Below, piece by piece: positions 9,548 through 17,237 of a stretch of 64,000 nt of DNA (positions are counted from its first letter, which is position 1; every line of letters begins with the position of its first letter). Below the pieces are notes generated by a model that worked only from the letters and a program-made list of their open reading frames with translations, searched no databases and had not been told where the DNA came from. This DNA comes from Nocardioides pocheonensis (GTDB lineage: Bacteria > Actinomycetota > Actinomycetes > Propionibacteriales > Nocardioidaceae). Made by a program: the position numbers and the translations under genes. Where the stretch lies: the NCBI RefSeq assembly GCF_003725535.1, contig NZ_RJSF01000019.1:42537-106536 (forward strand), written 5' to 3'.

Positions 9548-10990
9548 TCAGGCCACCAGCGTCGGCGTCGGGCGCGGCCGGCGACCGAGGCCCCCGGCGG
9601 GGGTGTCGCGCCAGGCCACGCCCACCCGTGCGATCGCGTCGACCAGCACCTGCGGCGCCGCCGTGTAGGGGATCCGCAGGAAGCGGTCGAGCCCGCCCTC
9701 CGGGGCGAAGCTCGGGCCCGGGACGACCAGCACGTCGCGGCCCGCGGCGTACGGGACGAGGTCGGTGGAGTGTGCGCGGTCCTCGGGCAGCTCGCACCAG
9801 AGGCTGAGCCCACCCGTCGGCGGGCGGACCTTCCACTCCGGCAGGTGCTCCGCGAGGGCCGCGAGCGCGGCGTCGCGGGAGCTGCGGAGGGTCGCGCGCC
9901 GGTGCTCGAGGAGCGTCTGCCCGGTGCGGATGAGGTCGGTCGCGACCAGCTGCTCGAGCAGCGGCGTGCCGAGATCGAGGCTGAGCCGAGCCCGGAACAG
10001 CGCGTCCATCAGCTCCTGCGGAGCGCGGACCCAGCCGATCCGCAGCCCGCCCCAGAAGGGCTTGCTCAACGAGCCCACCGTGACCGCGTCGGGCGCGTAC
10101 GCCGCGAACGGGCTCGGCATCGCCTGGCCCTCCAGCGGCAGCTCGACCATCGACTCGTCGACGATCGGGCGCGTCCCGGCCCGGCGCAGCGCGTCGGCGA
10201 CCCGCTCGCGGTCGGCCTCGCCCATGAGGTGTCCGGTCGGGTTGTGGAAGTCCGGGATCAGCATCGCCAGGGCGGGTGCCACCTGGCCGACGGCGTCGAC
10301 CAGGCCGTCGACCTGGGGGTCCTCGCGGCCGACGTCGGCGCTGACCAGCCGGGCGCCGCTGTGGCGCAGGGTCTCGATCGCGTTGGGATAGGTCGGGCTC
10401 TCCACCAGCGTGCGCCCGCCTCGCTTGACCAGCGCCCGCGCGGTCACCGCGAGCCCGGCCAGCGCGCCCGGCACGATCATCACCTGGTCGGGGGTGGTGG
10501 GCAGGCCGCGCGCCGCGAACCGTTCCGCGACCGCCTCGCGCAGCATCGGCAGGCCGGAGGGGTAGTAGCCGCTGCCGGCGAGGTACTGCGGCAGCTCGCC
10601 GACGGCCCGCTGGTAGGCGGCCAGCAGCCCGGGCCCGGGGGCCGGCGCCGCGCAGGTGAGGTCGAGCTTGTCCTCCGGGAGGTCGCTCGGCGGGAGCAGG
10701 TGGTCGCCGCGGCCGCGCGACGCCGGCAGGCTGGCGACGCTGCCCGAGCCCTGGCGGGACACCAGGAAGCCGCGGTCGCGCAGCTCGGCGTATGCGCGGG
10801 TCACGGTGGTGCGGCTCACGCCGAGGGCCTCGGTCAGCTCGCGCTCGCTCGGCAGGCGGACGCCGACCGGCACCCGCCCGTCGGTGATCAGCACCCGCAG
10901 GCCCTCGGCCAGGCCCTGGTAGGCGGGGGACCGGTCGAAGTCGCCGACCAGCGCCGCGATCCGCCGGGCCGCCATCACGCGCTCACTCAT
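9548..10990 (-). CDS. MocR/YczR-type GntR regulator with aminotransferase domain
   Basis: This 480-residue regulator has an N-terminal GntR winged helix (about residues 15-80, with LPSERELTEALGVSRTTVTRAYAELRDRGFLVSRQGSG) fused to a fold-type I aminotransferase domain that binds pyridoxal phosphate. The PLP lysine lies in VGSLSKPFWGGLRIGW. Proteins of this kind use PLP as effector rather than catalyse. It is divergent from a YczE-like membrane protein, a pairing common in actinobacteria, so it probably controls that gene and itself. Its stop is four bases from the stop of serA (convergent). Confidence 0.9.
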   Translation of the reverse strand: MSERVMAARRIAALVGDFDRSPAYQGLAEGLRVLITDGRVPVGVRLPSERELTEALGVSRTTVTRAYAELRDRGFLVSRQGSGSVASLPASRGRGDHLLPPSDLPEDKLDLTCAAPAPGPGLLAAYQRAVGELPQYLAGSGYYPSGLPMLREAVAERFAARGLPTTPDQVMIVPGALAGLAVTARALVKRGGRTLVESPTYPNAIETLRHSGARLVSADVGREDPQVDGLVDAVGQVAPALAMLIPDFHNPTGHLMGEADRERVADALRRAGTRPIVDESMVELPLEGQAMPSPFAAYAPDAVTVGSLSKPFWGGLRIGWVRAPQELMDALFRARLSLDLGTPLLEQLVATDLIRTGQTLLEHRRATLRSSRDAALAALAEHLPEWKVRPPTGGLSLWCELPEDRAHSTDLVPYAAGRDVLVVPGPSFAPEGGLDRFLRIPYTAAPQVLVDAIARVGVAWRDTPAGGLGRRPRPTPTLVA

Positions 10991-11052
10991 GCAGGCCAGT
11001 GAATCACGATTGGCTATTTGAGACCAGACCACTTTGCGCTGGACTGGTGCAC
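10991..11052. promoter_or_regulatory. Shared MocR/YczE divergent promoter region
   Basis: This 62-base gap is relatively A/T-rich and has an overlapping direct repeat GACCAGACCA (11021-11030 area; TGGTCTGGTC on the other strand) and an inverted CCAGT...ACTGG. MocR proteins bind direct repeats in the gap to their divergent target, so this is the probable operator. No exact -35/-10 pair is convincing in either direction. Confidence 0.4.
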
Positions 11053-11820
11053 ATGTCCGGAGCCTTCGACCCGACCGCCCGCCTCGGTACCCCGTCGCTC
11101 GGGCGTCCGCCACGACGGCCGCGCATCCAGCGCGAGCTCGCCCTCCTCGGTCCGCTCGCCCAGCTGCGCGCCGGGCGGCTCCCGCGCCGGCTCGGCCAGC
11201 TCGCCGTGGGCCTCGTGCTCTACGGGCTGACTCTGGCGATGATGATCCGCTCCGCACTCGGCAACGCGCCCTGGGACGTGCTCCACCAGGGCATGGCGCG
11301 CCACCTGCCGATCAGCATCGGCACGGCGGTGATCGCGATGAGCGTGGTCGTGCTGCTCGCCTGGATCCCGCTCCGGGAGATGCCGGGGCTCGGCACGCTC
11401 CTCAACTCGGTGCTGGTGGGCCTGTCCGCAGACCTCTTCCTGCACCTGATCGCGACCCCGTCGGCGCCGGGTCTGCGCTGGACGCTCCTGGTCGGCGGCG
11501 TGGTGCTCAACGGCGTCGCCACGGCGCTCTACATCGGCTCCCAGTTCGGCCCCGGCCCGCGCGACGGCCTGATGACCGGCCTGCACCGGCGCACGGGCGT
11601 GTCGATCCAGCGGGTCCGCACGAGCCTGGAGGTCGCGGTGGTGGTCGCCGGTGCCCTCCTCGGCGGACGGCTCGGCGTCGGCACGGTCCTGTACGCCGTG
11701 GCCATCGGCCCGCTCGTCCAGCGCCTGCTCCCGCTCGCGATCGTCGAGCTGCCCGAGAGCGCGCCGGTCACCGCCGACGGTGAGCCGGACCTCGACGACG
11801 CCGAGCCCGTCGCCGCCTGA
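11053..11820 (+). CDS. YczE/YitT-like integral membrane protein
   Basis: This 255-residue protein has five or six membrane helices, with the first hydrophobic stretch at LGQLAVGLVLYGLTLAMMIRSALGNAPWDVLHQG. The 'LG..PWDVL..G' and 'GPGPRDGLMTGL..RTG' motifs are typical of the YczE family of uncharacterised transport-like proteins. It is divergently paired with a MocR regulator, which suggests a link to PLP, vitamin B6 or amino acid transport. The ATG at 11053 is used; 40 residues of basic, proline-rich sequence precede the first helix, so a later start cannot be excluded. The stop runs directly into the 32-base tandem array. Confidence 0.82.
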   Translation: MSGAFDPTARLGTPSLGRPPRRPRIQRELALLGPLAQLRAGRLPRRLGQLAVGLVLYGLTLAMMIRSALGNAPWDVLHQGMARHLPISIGTAVIAMSVVVLLAWIPLREMPGLGTLLNSVLVGLSADLFLHLIATPSAPGLRWTLLVGGVVLNGVATALYIGSQFGPGPRDGLMTGLHRRTGVSIQRVRTSLEVAVVVAGALLGGRLGVGTVLYAVAIGPLVQRLLPLAIVELPESAPVTADGEPDLDDAEPVAA

Positions 11821-12074
11821 GTACGTCGAGCGGGTGGTGCGGCTGCGCGGGAGTACGTCGAGCGGGCGGTGCGGCTGCGCGCGAGTACGCCGAGCGGGTG
11901 GTGCGGCTGCGCGGGAGTACGTCGAGCGGGCGGTGCGGCTGGCTGAAGGAATGCCGAGCGGGCGGCGCCTTCCGGCCGCCATGGAAGCACGAGTGCCCCT
12001 TCGGAGGTGCAGCGGCAAGAACGAGTGCCCGCTCGGCGCGCCTTGACGCAGCACGAGTGCCCGCTCAGCGTCCC
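11819..12074. repeat. Phased 32-base tandem array (eight units)
   Basis: Units start at 11819, 11851, 11883, 11915, 11947, 11979, 12011 and 12043. The first four are near-identical, with the core GAGTACGTCGAGCGGGCGG. Unit 5 is diverged but keeps GAGCGGGCGG at the same offset. Units 6-8 share ACGAGTGCCC, again exactly 32 bases apart; the last two go on to CCCGCTC, the reverse complement of GAGCGGG. There are no spacers, so this is not CRISPR. It fills the gap between the convergent YczE-like and methyltransferase genes. Confidence 0.85.
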
Positions 12075-12086
12075 GCCGGGGCCGGC

Positions 12087-12653
12087 TCAGTTGCGGGTGG
12101 CGATGAGGGCAGAAGCGTCGGGGGCGACCATCACCTCGACGGCCGTGAAGCGCTCGTCGGTCAGCCAGCTCTCGCGCAGCGCGTCGACGCGACCGGCGGT
12201 GATCGGCGGCCACACCTCGCACGGCGTGAAGTCGTCCATCACCACGATGCCGCCGGGCTCGACCAGGTCGGCGACCGAGTCGACCGAGGCGTCCTCCGGC
12301 GAGGAGGGGTCGAGGAAGAGCAGCGAGTAGGGCCCCTTGTTGCGCAGCGTGGACCAGTCGGCGGCGAGCACCGAGACCTGCGGGTCGTCCTCGAAGATCT
12401 CCTGGGCGGCCACCGCGAGCTTCTCGTCCAGCTCGGCGGTCAGGATCGAGGCGCCGGCGCGGACGCCCGACCGCAGCCACGCCGTACCGACACCGCAGCC
12501 GGTGCCGAACTCCGCCATCGTGCCCTGGCGCGTGGCCGCGAGAGCCGCCAGCAGCCGGCCGGTCTCGTTGCGGCAGAACGACACGTACCCGGCCCGTCGG
12601 GAGACGTCGAAGGCACGGGCGACGATCGGCGGGACGTCCGGCGGTGCACTCAT
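12087..12653 (-). CDS. Class I SAM-dependent O-methyltransferase-like protein
   Basis: This 188-residue Rossmann-fold protein has the SAM-binding loop MAEFGTGCGVGTAWL (about residues 46-60), an acidic strand end ILTAELDEKL, and LLFLDPSSPEDAS and GGIVVMDDFTP. These are the motif I, II and metal-adjacent segments of the caffeoyl-CoA O-methyltransferase-like group. It transfers a methyl group from S-adenosylmethionine; the acceptor is unknown. The gene stands alone, convergent with the YczE-like gene across the 32-base array, and divergent from the leuB leader region. Confidence 0.82.
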   Translation of the reverse strand: MSAPPDVPPIVARAFDVSRRAGYVSFCRNETGRLLAALAATRQGTMAEFGTGCGVGTAWLRSGVRAGASILTAELDEKLAVAAQEIFEDDPQVSVLAADWSTLRNKGPYSLLFLDPSSPEDASVDSVADLVEPGGIVVMDDFTPCEVWPPITAGRVDALRESWLTDERFTAVEVMVAPDASALIATRN

Positions 12654-12757
12654 TCCATGAGTCTCGCAAATGCCGCCACCCAGACGTGAGATGGGACAGA
12701 AGTCTCGGATCGTGGGACATCTTCGGCAAACCGCGGGCGGGCCCGAACGATCCGTTC

Positions 12758-12763
12758 TACCCT
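12758..12763 (+). promoter_or_regulatory. Candidate -10 box for the leuB leader transcript
   Basis: TACCCT lies nine bases before the ATG of the Val-Leu-Ile leader peptide, so the RNA would start within a few bases of that codon. No good -35 is seen. No Shine-Dalgarno precedes the leader ORF, consistent with leaderless translation. Confidence 0.4.
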
Positions 12764-12772
12764 CGATGCACC

Positions 12773-12820
12773 ATGCGGAGGAACTTCGTACTTATTTGCC
12801 GCCGTGGCGAGGCCTTTTAA
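12773..12820 (+). CDS. Branched-chain leader peptide MRRNFVLICRRGEAF
   Basis: This 15-codon ORF ends in TAA. Codons 6-8 are GTA CTT ATT, consecutive Val-Leu-Ile written in codons that are rare in the GC-rich genes around it. The three residues are the products of the downstream leuB/ilvE/cimA pathway. Stalling there when charged tRNA is short would change the folding of the RNA that follows. The peptide itself is not expected to have a function. Chance occurrence is possible, but codon choice, position and adjoining RNA segments together argue for a regulatory leader. Confidence 0.6.
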   Translation: MRRNFVLICRRGEAF

Positions 12821-12954
12821 GTAGGGCCACCTCGCCGCGGAGTTCGGCGTTCCCGCCACCGGCCTTACCACCCTCCGCGAGCGAGTCAGCGAAGTTCCAC
12901 CCCATACTTCTGAGCATTCGAGCTCCTCGATCACGAGTCGAGTCCCGCGGAGGG
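12802..12954 (+). promoter_or_regulatory. Four-segment attenuator-like RNA before leuB
   Basis: Segment 1 (12802-12812, CCGTGGCGAGG) pairs with segment 2 (12830-12840, CCTCGCCGCGG). Segment 2 (12831-12842) also pairs with segment 3 (CTCCGC 12873-12878 and GCGAG 12881-12885). Segment 3 (CCCTCCGCG, 12871-12879) pairs perfectly with segment 4 (CGCGGAGGG, 12946-12954). The 1:2, 2:3 and 3:4 pairings exclude one another as in classic amino acid attenuators, and segment 1 begins inside the leader peptide ORF. There is no U-tract after segment 4, so Rho or another mechanism would be needed. Confidence 0.5.
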
Positions 12955-13006
12955 TCGTCGTTCCACCCATCCGCAGACAGACCTGATCGCATCGAAGGAA
13001 CTCACC

Positions 13007-13132
13007 ATGTACGACATGTACCCGGACTGGGGACCCGCCCGGAACAACCCCGACAGCCCGTACTCGCACGACGCGGTCCAGGCCGCGCTTGACCTGCGAG
13101 ACAACGGCGGCGAGCGCCCGGACGACAACTAG
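13007..13132 (+). CDS. Small hypothetical protein before leuB (41 aa)
   Basis: ATG at 13007, TAG at 13130-13132, with a strong ribosome binding site GAAGGAA ending six bases before the start. The product MYDMYPDWGPAR... is acidic at its C-terminus (GGERPDDN) and has an amphipathic stretch HDAVQAALDLRDN. There is no membrane segment or signal. It lies between the attenuator-like leader and leuB and would be the first gene under that control. Its TAG stop doubles as the start of the leuB -10 box. The function is unknown; good RBS and codon use support real translation. Confidence 0.7.
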   Translation: MYDMYPDWGPARNNPDSPYSHDAVQAALDLRDNGGERPDDN

Positions 13133-13135
13133 CCT
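13130..13135 (+). promoter_or_regulatory. Leaderless -10 box of leuB
   Basis: TAGCCT, six bases before the leuB ATG at 13142, overlaps the TAG stop of the small upstream ORF. With no Shine-Dalgarno in front of leuB, a leaderless transcript from this box is likely, in addition to read-through from the leader region. Confidence 0.5.
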
Positions 13136-13141
13136 TGCCGC

Positions 13142-14209
13142 ATGCCCACTGAGCCACAGTCGCTGAAGCTTGCCGTGATCCCGGGTGACGGGATCGGGCC
13201 CGAGGTCACCGCCGAGGGTCTCAAGGTGCTGGAGCAGGCGACCCCGGCGGACGTGAAGTTCGAGCCGACGCGCTACGACCTCGGGGCCGAGCGCTACCTC
13301 GCCACCGGTGAGGTGCTGCCCGACTCGGTGCTGGAGGAGATCCGCCAGCACGACGCGATCCTGCTCGGTGCGGTCGGCGGGAAGCCCAACGACCCGAACC
13401 TGCCTCCGGGCATCCTCGAGCGCGGCCTGCTGCTCCGGCTGCGCTTCGAGCTCGACCACTACGTCAACCTGCGGCCGTCGCGCATCTTCCCGGGCTCGAT
13501 CTCGCCGCTCGCCGACCCTGGCGAGGTGGACTTCGTGGTGGTCCGCGAGGGCACCGAGGGCCCCTACACCGGCAACGGCGGCGCGCTGCGCGTCGGTACG
13601 CCGCACGAGGTCGCCACCGAGGTCTCGGTGAACACCGCCTTCGGCGTCGAGCGGGTCGTGCGCGACGCGTTCGCCCGGGCGCAGAAGCGGCCGCGCAAGA
13701 AGCTCACGCTGGTGCACAAGACCAACGTGCTCGTGCACGCGGGCTCGGTGTGGTGGCGGATCTTCGAGGAGGTCGCCCGGGAGTTCCCCGAGGTGACCAC
13801 CGACTACATGCACGTCGACGCGACCATGATCCACCTGACCACGAACCCCTCGCGGTTCGACGTGATCGTCACCGACAACCTCTTCGGCGACATCGTCACG
13901 GACCTGGCCGCCGCGGTCACCGGAGGCATCGGCCTGGCCGCCAGTGGCAACGTCAACCCCGACCGCACGGCTCCGTCGATGTTCGAGCCGGTGCACGGGT
14001 CGGCGCCGGACATCGCCGGCCAGCAGGTTGCCGACCCGACCGCGGCCATCCTCTCCGTGGCGCTCATGCTCGACCACCTCGGGCTCGACGACGCCGCCCG
14101 CCGGATCGAGGACGCCGTCGTCGCCGACCTGGCCGAGCGTGACCCCGCGACCAAGCGCTCCACCGCCGAGGTGGGCGACGCGATCGCAGCACGAGTAGCG
14201 GGGTCCTAG
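13142..14209 (+). CDS. leuB: 3-isopropylmalate dehydrogenase
   Basis: This 355-residue enzyme oxidatively decarboxylates 3-isopropylmalate with NAD+ in leucine synthesis. It has the beta-decarboxylating dehydrogenase N-terminus [13 protein letters not shown], the substrate-loop arginines ([14 protein letters not shown]), the catalytic lysine region VHKTNVL, the metal-binding [21 protein letters not shown], and the NAD-binding [13 protein letters not shown]. Length matches the actinobacterial form. The ATG lies six bases after a TAGCCT box (leaderless). It is followed by a family A hairpin and then ilvE. Confidence 0.96.
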   Translation: MPTEPQSLKLAVIPGDGIGPEVTAEGLKVLEQATPADVKFEPTRYDLGAERYLATGEVLPDSVLEEIRQHDAILLGAVGGKPNDPNLPPGILERGLLLRLRFELDHYVNLRPSRIFPGSISPLADPGEVDFVVVREGTEGPYTGNGGALRVGTPHEVATEVSVNTAFGVERVVRDAFARAQKRPRKKLTLVHKTNVLVHAGSVWWRIFEEVAREFPEVTTDYMHVDATMIHLTTNPSRFDVIVTDNLFGDIVTDLAAAVTGGIGLAASGNVNPDRTAPSMFEPVHGSAPDIAGQQVADPTAAILSVALMLDHLGLDDAARRIEDAVVADLAERDPATKRSTAEVGDAIAARVAGS

Positions 14210-14214
14210 ACCCC

Positions 14215-14278
14215 GGTGGTCGAGCTTGCCGAAAACCACCTTCGTCAGCAACGGGTGGTTTCGGCAGGCTCAACCACC
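14215..14278. repeat. Dispersed hairpin repeat, family A (second copy)
   Basis: Arms 14215-14240 and 14254-14278 (each flanked by GGTGGT/ACCACC) carry imperfect copies of the GTCGAGCCTGCCGAAACC core seen at 173-241. Each arm also has internal GGTGGT...ACCACC symmetry. It lies between leuB and ilvE, leaving ilvE with its own promoter just beyond. It may terminate leuB transcription. Confidence 0.8.
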
Positions 14279-14291
14279 CCCTCGTGAGAGA

Positions 14292-14297
14292 TAACGT
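14292..14297 (+). promoter_or_regulatory. Leaderless -10 box of ilvE
   Basis: TAACGT lies six bases before the ATG at 14304 and no Shine-Dalgarno intervenes, matching the leaderless pattern found at other genes in this window. Confidence 0.5.
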
Positions 14298-14303
14298 GCA
14301 CCC

Positions 14304-15386
14304 ATGACCCTGGACATTTCCTTCGTGCCCGCGGCGCATCCTCGCTCGGATGCCGAGCTCGCCGAGATCCTGGCCAACCCCGGCTTCGGCACCCACTTCA
14401 CCGACCACATGCTCACCGTCGAGTGGACGCCCGAGCAGGGCTGGCACGACGCGCGCGTCACGGCGTACGGGCCGCTGAGCCTGGACCCCGCGACCGCGGT
14501 CCTGCACTACGCGCAGGAGATCTTCGAGGGCCTGAAGGCCTACCGGCACGACGACGGCTCGATCTGGACCTTCCGTCCTGAGGAGAACGCCAAGCGGATG
14601 GTGGGCTCGTCGCACCGCCTCGCGCTTCCCGTGCTCGAGCCGGACGACTTCGTCCAGGCCGTCGACGAGCTGGTGAAGGTCGACCAGCGGTGGGTCCCGG
14701 AGGCCGGCTCGGAGAAGAGCCTGTACCTGCGACCGTTCATGATCGCGACCGAGGCGTTCCTCGGGGTGCGGCCCTCCGAGCATGTCACCTTCATGGTGAT
14801 CGCGTCGCCGGCCGGGGCCTACTTCAAGGGCGGCATCAAGCCGCTGACGCTGTGGCTGACGGAGGAGTACACCCGCGCCGGCCGCGGCGGCATGGGCGCG
14901 GCGAAGACCGGCGGCAACTACGCGAGCTCGCTGGTGGCCCAGCAGGAGGCGATCGCGCAGGGTTGCGACCAGGTCGTGTTCCTCGACGCGGCCGAGGGCA
15001 AGTACGTCGAGGAGCTCGGCGGCATGAACATGTACTTCGTGTACGCCGACGGCCACATCGTCACGCCGGCGACCGGCACGATCCTGGAGGGCATCACCCG
15101 CTCGGCGATCATCGAGCTCGCGGGCAAGGCCGGCCACCAGGTCGAGGAGCGGAGGTTCTCGATCGACGAGTGGCGCGAGGGCGTCGCGTCCGGGGAGATC
15201 TCCGAGGTGTTCGCCTGCGGCACCGCCGCCGTCATCACCCCGGTCGGCACGCTGAAGTGGGAGGGCGGGGAGGTCCAGGGCTCGACCGAGGCCGGCCCGC
15301 TGACCATGGAGATCCGCCAGGCCCTCGTCGACATCCAGTACGGCCGTGCCGACGACACGTTCGGCTGGATGCACCAGGTGGTCTGA
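14304..15386 (+). CDS. ilvE: Branched-chain amino acid aminotransferase
   Basis: This 360-residue fold-type IV PLP enzyme carries out the last step of leucine, isoleucine and valine synthesis and the first step of their breakdown, using glutamate/2-oxoglutarate. The PLP lysine is residue 201 in GAAKTGGNYASS; EIFEGLKAYRHDDG and LEGITRSAI are further family signatures. The length and the extended N-terminus (MTLDISFVPAAHPRSDAELAEIL) match the long actinobacterial/eukaryotic BCAT type. It sits between leuB and cimA, with probable leaderless transcription. Confidence 0.96.
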   Translation: MTLDISFVPAAHPRSDAELAEILANPGFGTHFTDHMLTVEWTPEQGWHDARVTAYGPLSLDPATAVLHYAQEIFEGLKAYRHDDGSIWTFRPEENAKRMVGSSHRLALPVLEPDDFVQAVDELVKVDQRWVPEAGSEKSLYLRPFMIATEAFLGVRPSEHVTFMVIASPAGAYFKGGIKPLTLWLTEEYTRAGRGGMGAAKTGGNYASSLVAQQEAIAQGCDQVVFLDAAEGKYVEELGGMNMYFVYADGHIVTPATGTILEGITRSAIIELAGKAGHQVEERRFSIDEWREGVASGEISEVFACGTAAVITPVGTLKWEGGEVQGSTEAGPLTMEIRQALVDIQYGRADDTFGWMHQVV

Positions 15387-15398
15387 GCGTCGTACGGG

Positions 15399-15461
15399 GA
15401 TAGTCCGGCACGTTCGGACGCAATTCAGGGCTGGATGTGCGTCCGAACGTGCCGGACTATC
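15399..15461. repeat. Dispersed hairpin repeat, family B (perfect 24-bp stem)
   Basis: The 24-base arm at 15399-15422, beginning GATAGTCCGGCACGTTCGG, is the exact reverse complement of 15438-15461, with a 15-base loop. The core ATAGTCC-N2-CACGTTC recurs at 29473-29539, where the two variable bases differ on both arms in a compensated way. It follows the ilvE stop and could serve as a terminator without U-tract. Confidence 0.85.
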
Positions 15462-15509
15462 CGTCCGTCACGATTCTGGACGGCCCGTCCACGGCCCCGA
15501 GCTCTGTGG

Positions 15510-15515
15510 CACACT
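15510..15515 (+). promoter_or_regulatory. Candidate -10 box of the cimA leader
   Basis: CACACT ends seven bases before the leader peptide ATG at 15523, so the leader would be leaderless. No clear -35 is found. Confidence 0.4.
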
Positions 15516-15522
15516 CGTCACC

Positions 15523-15552
15523 ATGCGGGCAGCACGCATCATTATCAGCTAG
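15523..15552 (+). CDS. Isoleucine leader peptide MRAARIIIS
   Basis: Ten codons including TAG: ATG CGG GCA GCA CGC ATC ATT ATC AGC TAG. Three consecutive Ile codons sit at positions 6-8 immediately before the stop. It is followed 38 bases later by a terminator hairpin with a seven-T run and then cimA, whose product feeds isoleucine synthesis. Stalling for lack of Ile-tRNA would be expected to favour read-through. This is the layout of ribosome-mediated ilv attenuation known from actinobacteria. Confidence 0.75.
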   Translation: MRAARIIIS

Positions 15553-15590
15553 CGCGACGGCCGAACCACTTCAACCAGGCCGCCGCGCCG

Positions 15591-15617
15591 ACCTCTCGTC
15601 CACCGGGAGGTTTTTTT
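15591..15617 (+). terminator. Attenuator terminator before cimA
   Basis: Stem ACCTC (15591-15595) with GAGGT (15607-15611), followed by a run of seven T (15611-15617). An upstream stem CGGCC/GGCCG (15558-15562 with 15578-15582) lies between the leader ORF and the terminator and may take part in the switch. Such U-tract terminators are uncommon in GC-rich actinobacteria, which adds to the case that it is regulatory. Confidence 0.75.
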
Positions 15618-15658
15618 GTTGCCCCAGCACGGTTTCGACGAGCCACCGAGGACACGAG

Positions 15659-17233
15659 ATGAACAGCCGGGACGCGTTCCACGTCTACGACACCACCCTG
15701 CGCGACGGCGCGCAGCAGGAGGGGCTCAACCTCTCCGTCGCCGACAAGCTGGCGATCGCCCGCCAGCTCGACGGGCTCGGGGTCGGCTTCATCGAGGGCG
15801 GCTGGCCGGGGGCGAACCCGAAGGACACCGAGTTCTTCGCCCGGGCGCGCGAGGAGCTGAAGCTGCAGAACGCCCAGCTGGCGGCGTTCGGCGCGACCCG
15901 GCGAGCCCACGTGAAGGCGGCCGACGACCCGCTGGTCGCGGCGCTGCGCGACAGCGGGGCCGGGGTGGTCACGCTGGTGGCGAAGTCGCACGACCGGCAC
16001 GTCGAGCTCGCCCTGCGCACCACGCTGGAGGAGAACCTCGCGATGGTCCGCGACACCGTCGCGCACCTGTCCGCCGAGGGGCAGCGGGTCTTCCTGGACG
16101 CCGAGCACTTCTTCGACGGCTACCGCGACAACCGTGACTACGCCCTCGAGGTGCTGCGCACCGCGTTCGAGGCCGGCGCCGAGGTGGCCGCGCTGTGTGA
16201 CACGAACGGCGGCATGCTGCCGGGCTGGGTGTCCGACGTCGTCGATGACGTGGTCTCCTCGACCGGCGGACGCGTGGGCATCCATTGCCACAACGACACC
16301 GGGTGCGCGGTCGCGAACACCCTGGCCGCGGTCGACGCCGGAGCCACGCACGTGCAGGGCACCCTCAACGGGTACGGCGAGCGCACCGGCAACGCCGACC
16401 TGGTCAGCGTGGTGGCCAACCTGGAGCTCAAGCTCGACCGGCGGGTGCTGCCGCCCGGACTGCTGCGCGAGGCCACCCGGATCGCGCACGCGGTGGCCGA
16501 GGTCACCAACGTGCCGCCCGCCTCGCGCCAGCCGTACGTCGGCGTCTCGGCCTTCGCCCACAAGGCCGGCCTGCACGCGAGCGCGATCAAGGTCGACCCC
16601 AACCTCTACCAGCACATGGACCCGTCGCTGGTCGGCAACGACATGAGGCTCCTGGTCTCCGACATGGCCGGCCGCGCGTCGATCGAGCTCAAGGGCCGCG
16701 AGCTCGGGTTCGAGCTCGACCAGGACCTGGTCAAGCGGGTGACCGACCGGGTCAAGGACATGGAGCTGCGCGGCTACACCTTCGAGGCCGCCGACGCCTC
16801 CTTCGAGCTCATGCTCGCCGAGGAGGTCGGCGGCGCCCGGCCGTCGTACTTCGAGGTGGAGTCGTGGCGGGTGATCACCGACTCCAGCCCGCAGGCCGAG
16901 GCGGCCTCCGAGGCCACCGTGAAGCTGCTCGCCGGCGGCGCGCGGATCGTGGTCACCGGCGAGGGCAACGGCCCGGTCAACGCCCTGGACCACGCGCTGC
17001 GGCAGGCGATCCAGCAGCTCTACCCCGAGATCGTGAAGTTCGAGCTGATCGACTACAAGGTCCGGATCGTCGACCAGGGCCACGGCACCGACGCGATCAC
17101 CCGGGTACTGATCGAGACCTCCGACGGCCAGTCGTCGTGGGTGACCGTGGGCGTCGGGCACAACGTGATCGAGGCGTCGTGGGAGGCGCTGATCGACGGG
17201 CTCACGTTCGGCCTGCGCCGTCACGGCGCCTGA
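15659..17233 (+). CDS. cimA: Citramalate synthase
   Basis: This 524-residue enzyme of the HMGL/LeuA family condenses pyruvate and acetyl-CoA to (R)-citramalate, the threonine-independent entry to isoleucine. The TIM barrel begins [13 protein letters not shown], with the metal-binding histidines in [14 protein letters not shown]. The C-terminal third (about residues 370-515) is the LeuA-type allosteric domain, presumably for isoleucine feedback. The family includes 2-isopropylmalate synthase, but the length, the [18 protein letters not shown] start and the leader with Ile codons favour CimA. A weak RBS precedes the ATG at 15659. Confidence 0.92.
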   Translation: MNSRDAFHVYDTTLRDGAQQEGLNLSVADKLAIARQLDGLGVGFIEGGWPGANPKDTEFFARAREELKLQNAQLAAFGATRRAHVKAADDPLVAALRDSGAGVVTLVAKSHDRHVELALRTTLEENLAMVRDTVAHLSAEGQRVFLDAEHFFDGYRDNRDYALEVLRTAFEAGAEVAALCDTNGGMLPGWVSDVVDDVVSSTGGRVGIHCHNDTGCAVANTLAAVDAGATHVQGTLNGYGERTGNADLVSVVANLELKLDRRVLPPGLLREATRIAHAVAEVTNVPPASRQPYVGVSAFAHKAGLHASAIKVDPNLYQHMDPSLVGNDMRLLVSDMAGRASIELKGRELGFELDQDLVKRVTDRVKDMELRGYTFEAADASFELMLAEEVGGARPSYFEVESWRVITDSSPQAEAASEATVKLLAGGARIVVTGEGNGPVNALDHALRQAIQQLYPEIVKFELIDYKVRIVDQGHGTDAITRVLIETSDGQSSWVTVGVGHNVIEASWEALIDGLTFGLRRHGA

Positions 17234-17237
17234 GGGG

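Noticed and set aside
11819-12074. Possible CRISPR array
   Set aside because: The 32-base units are contiguous with no unique spacers, and no cas gene is in the window.
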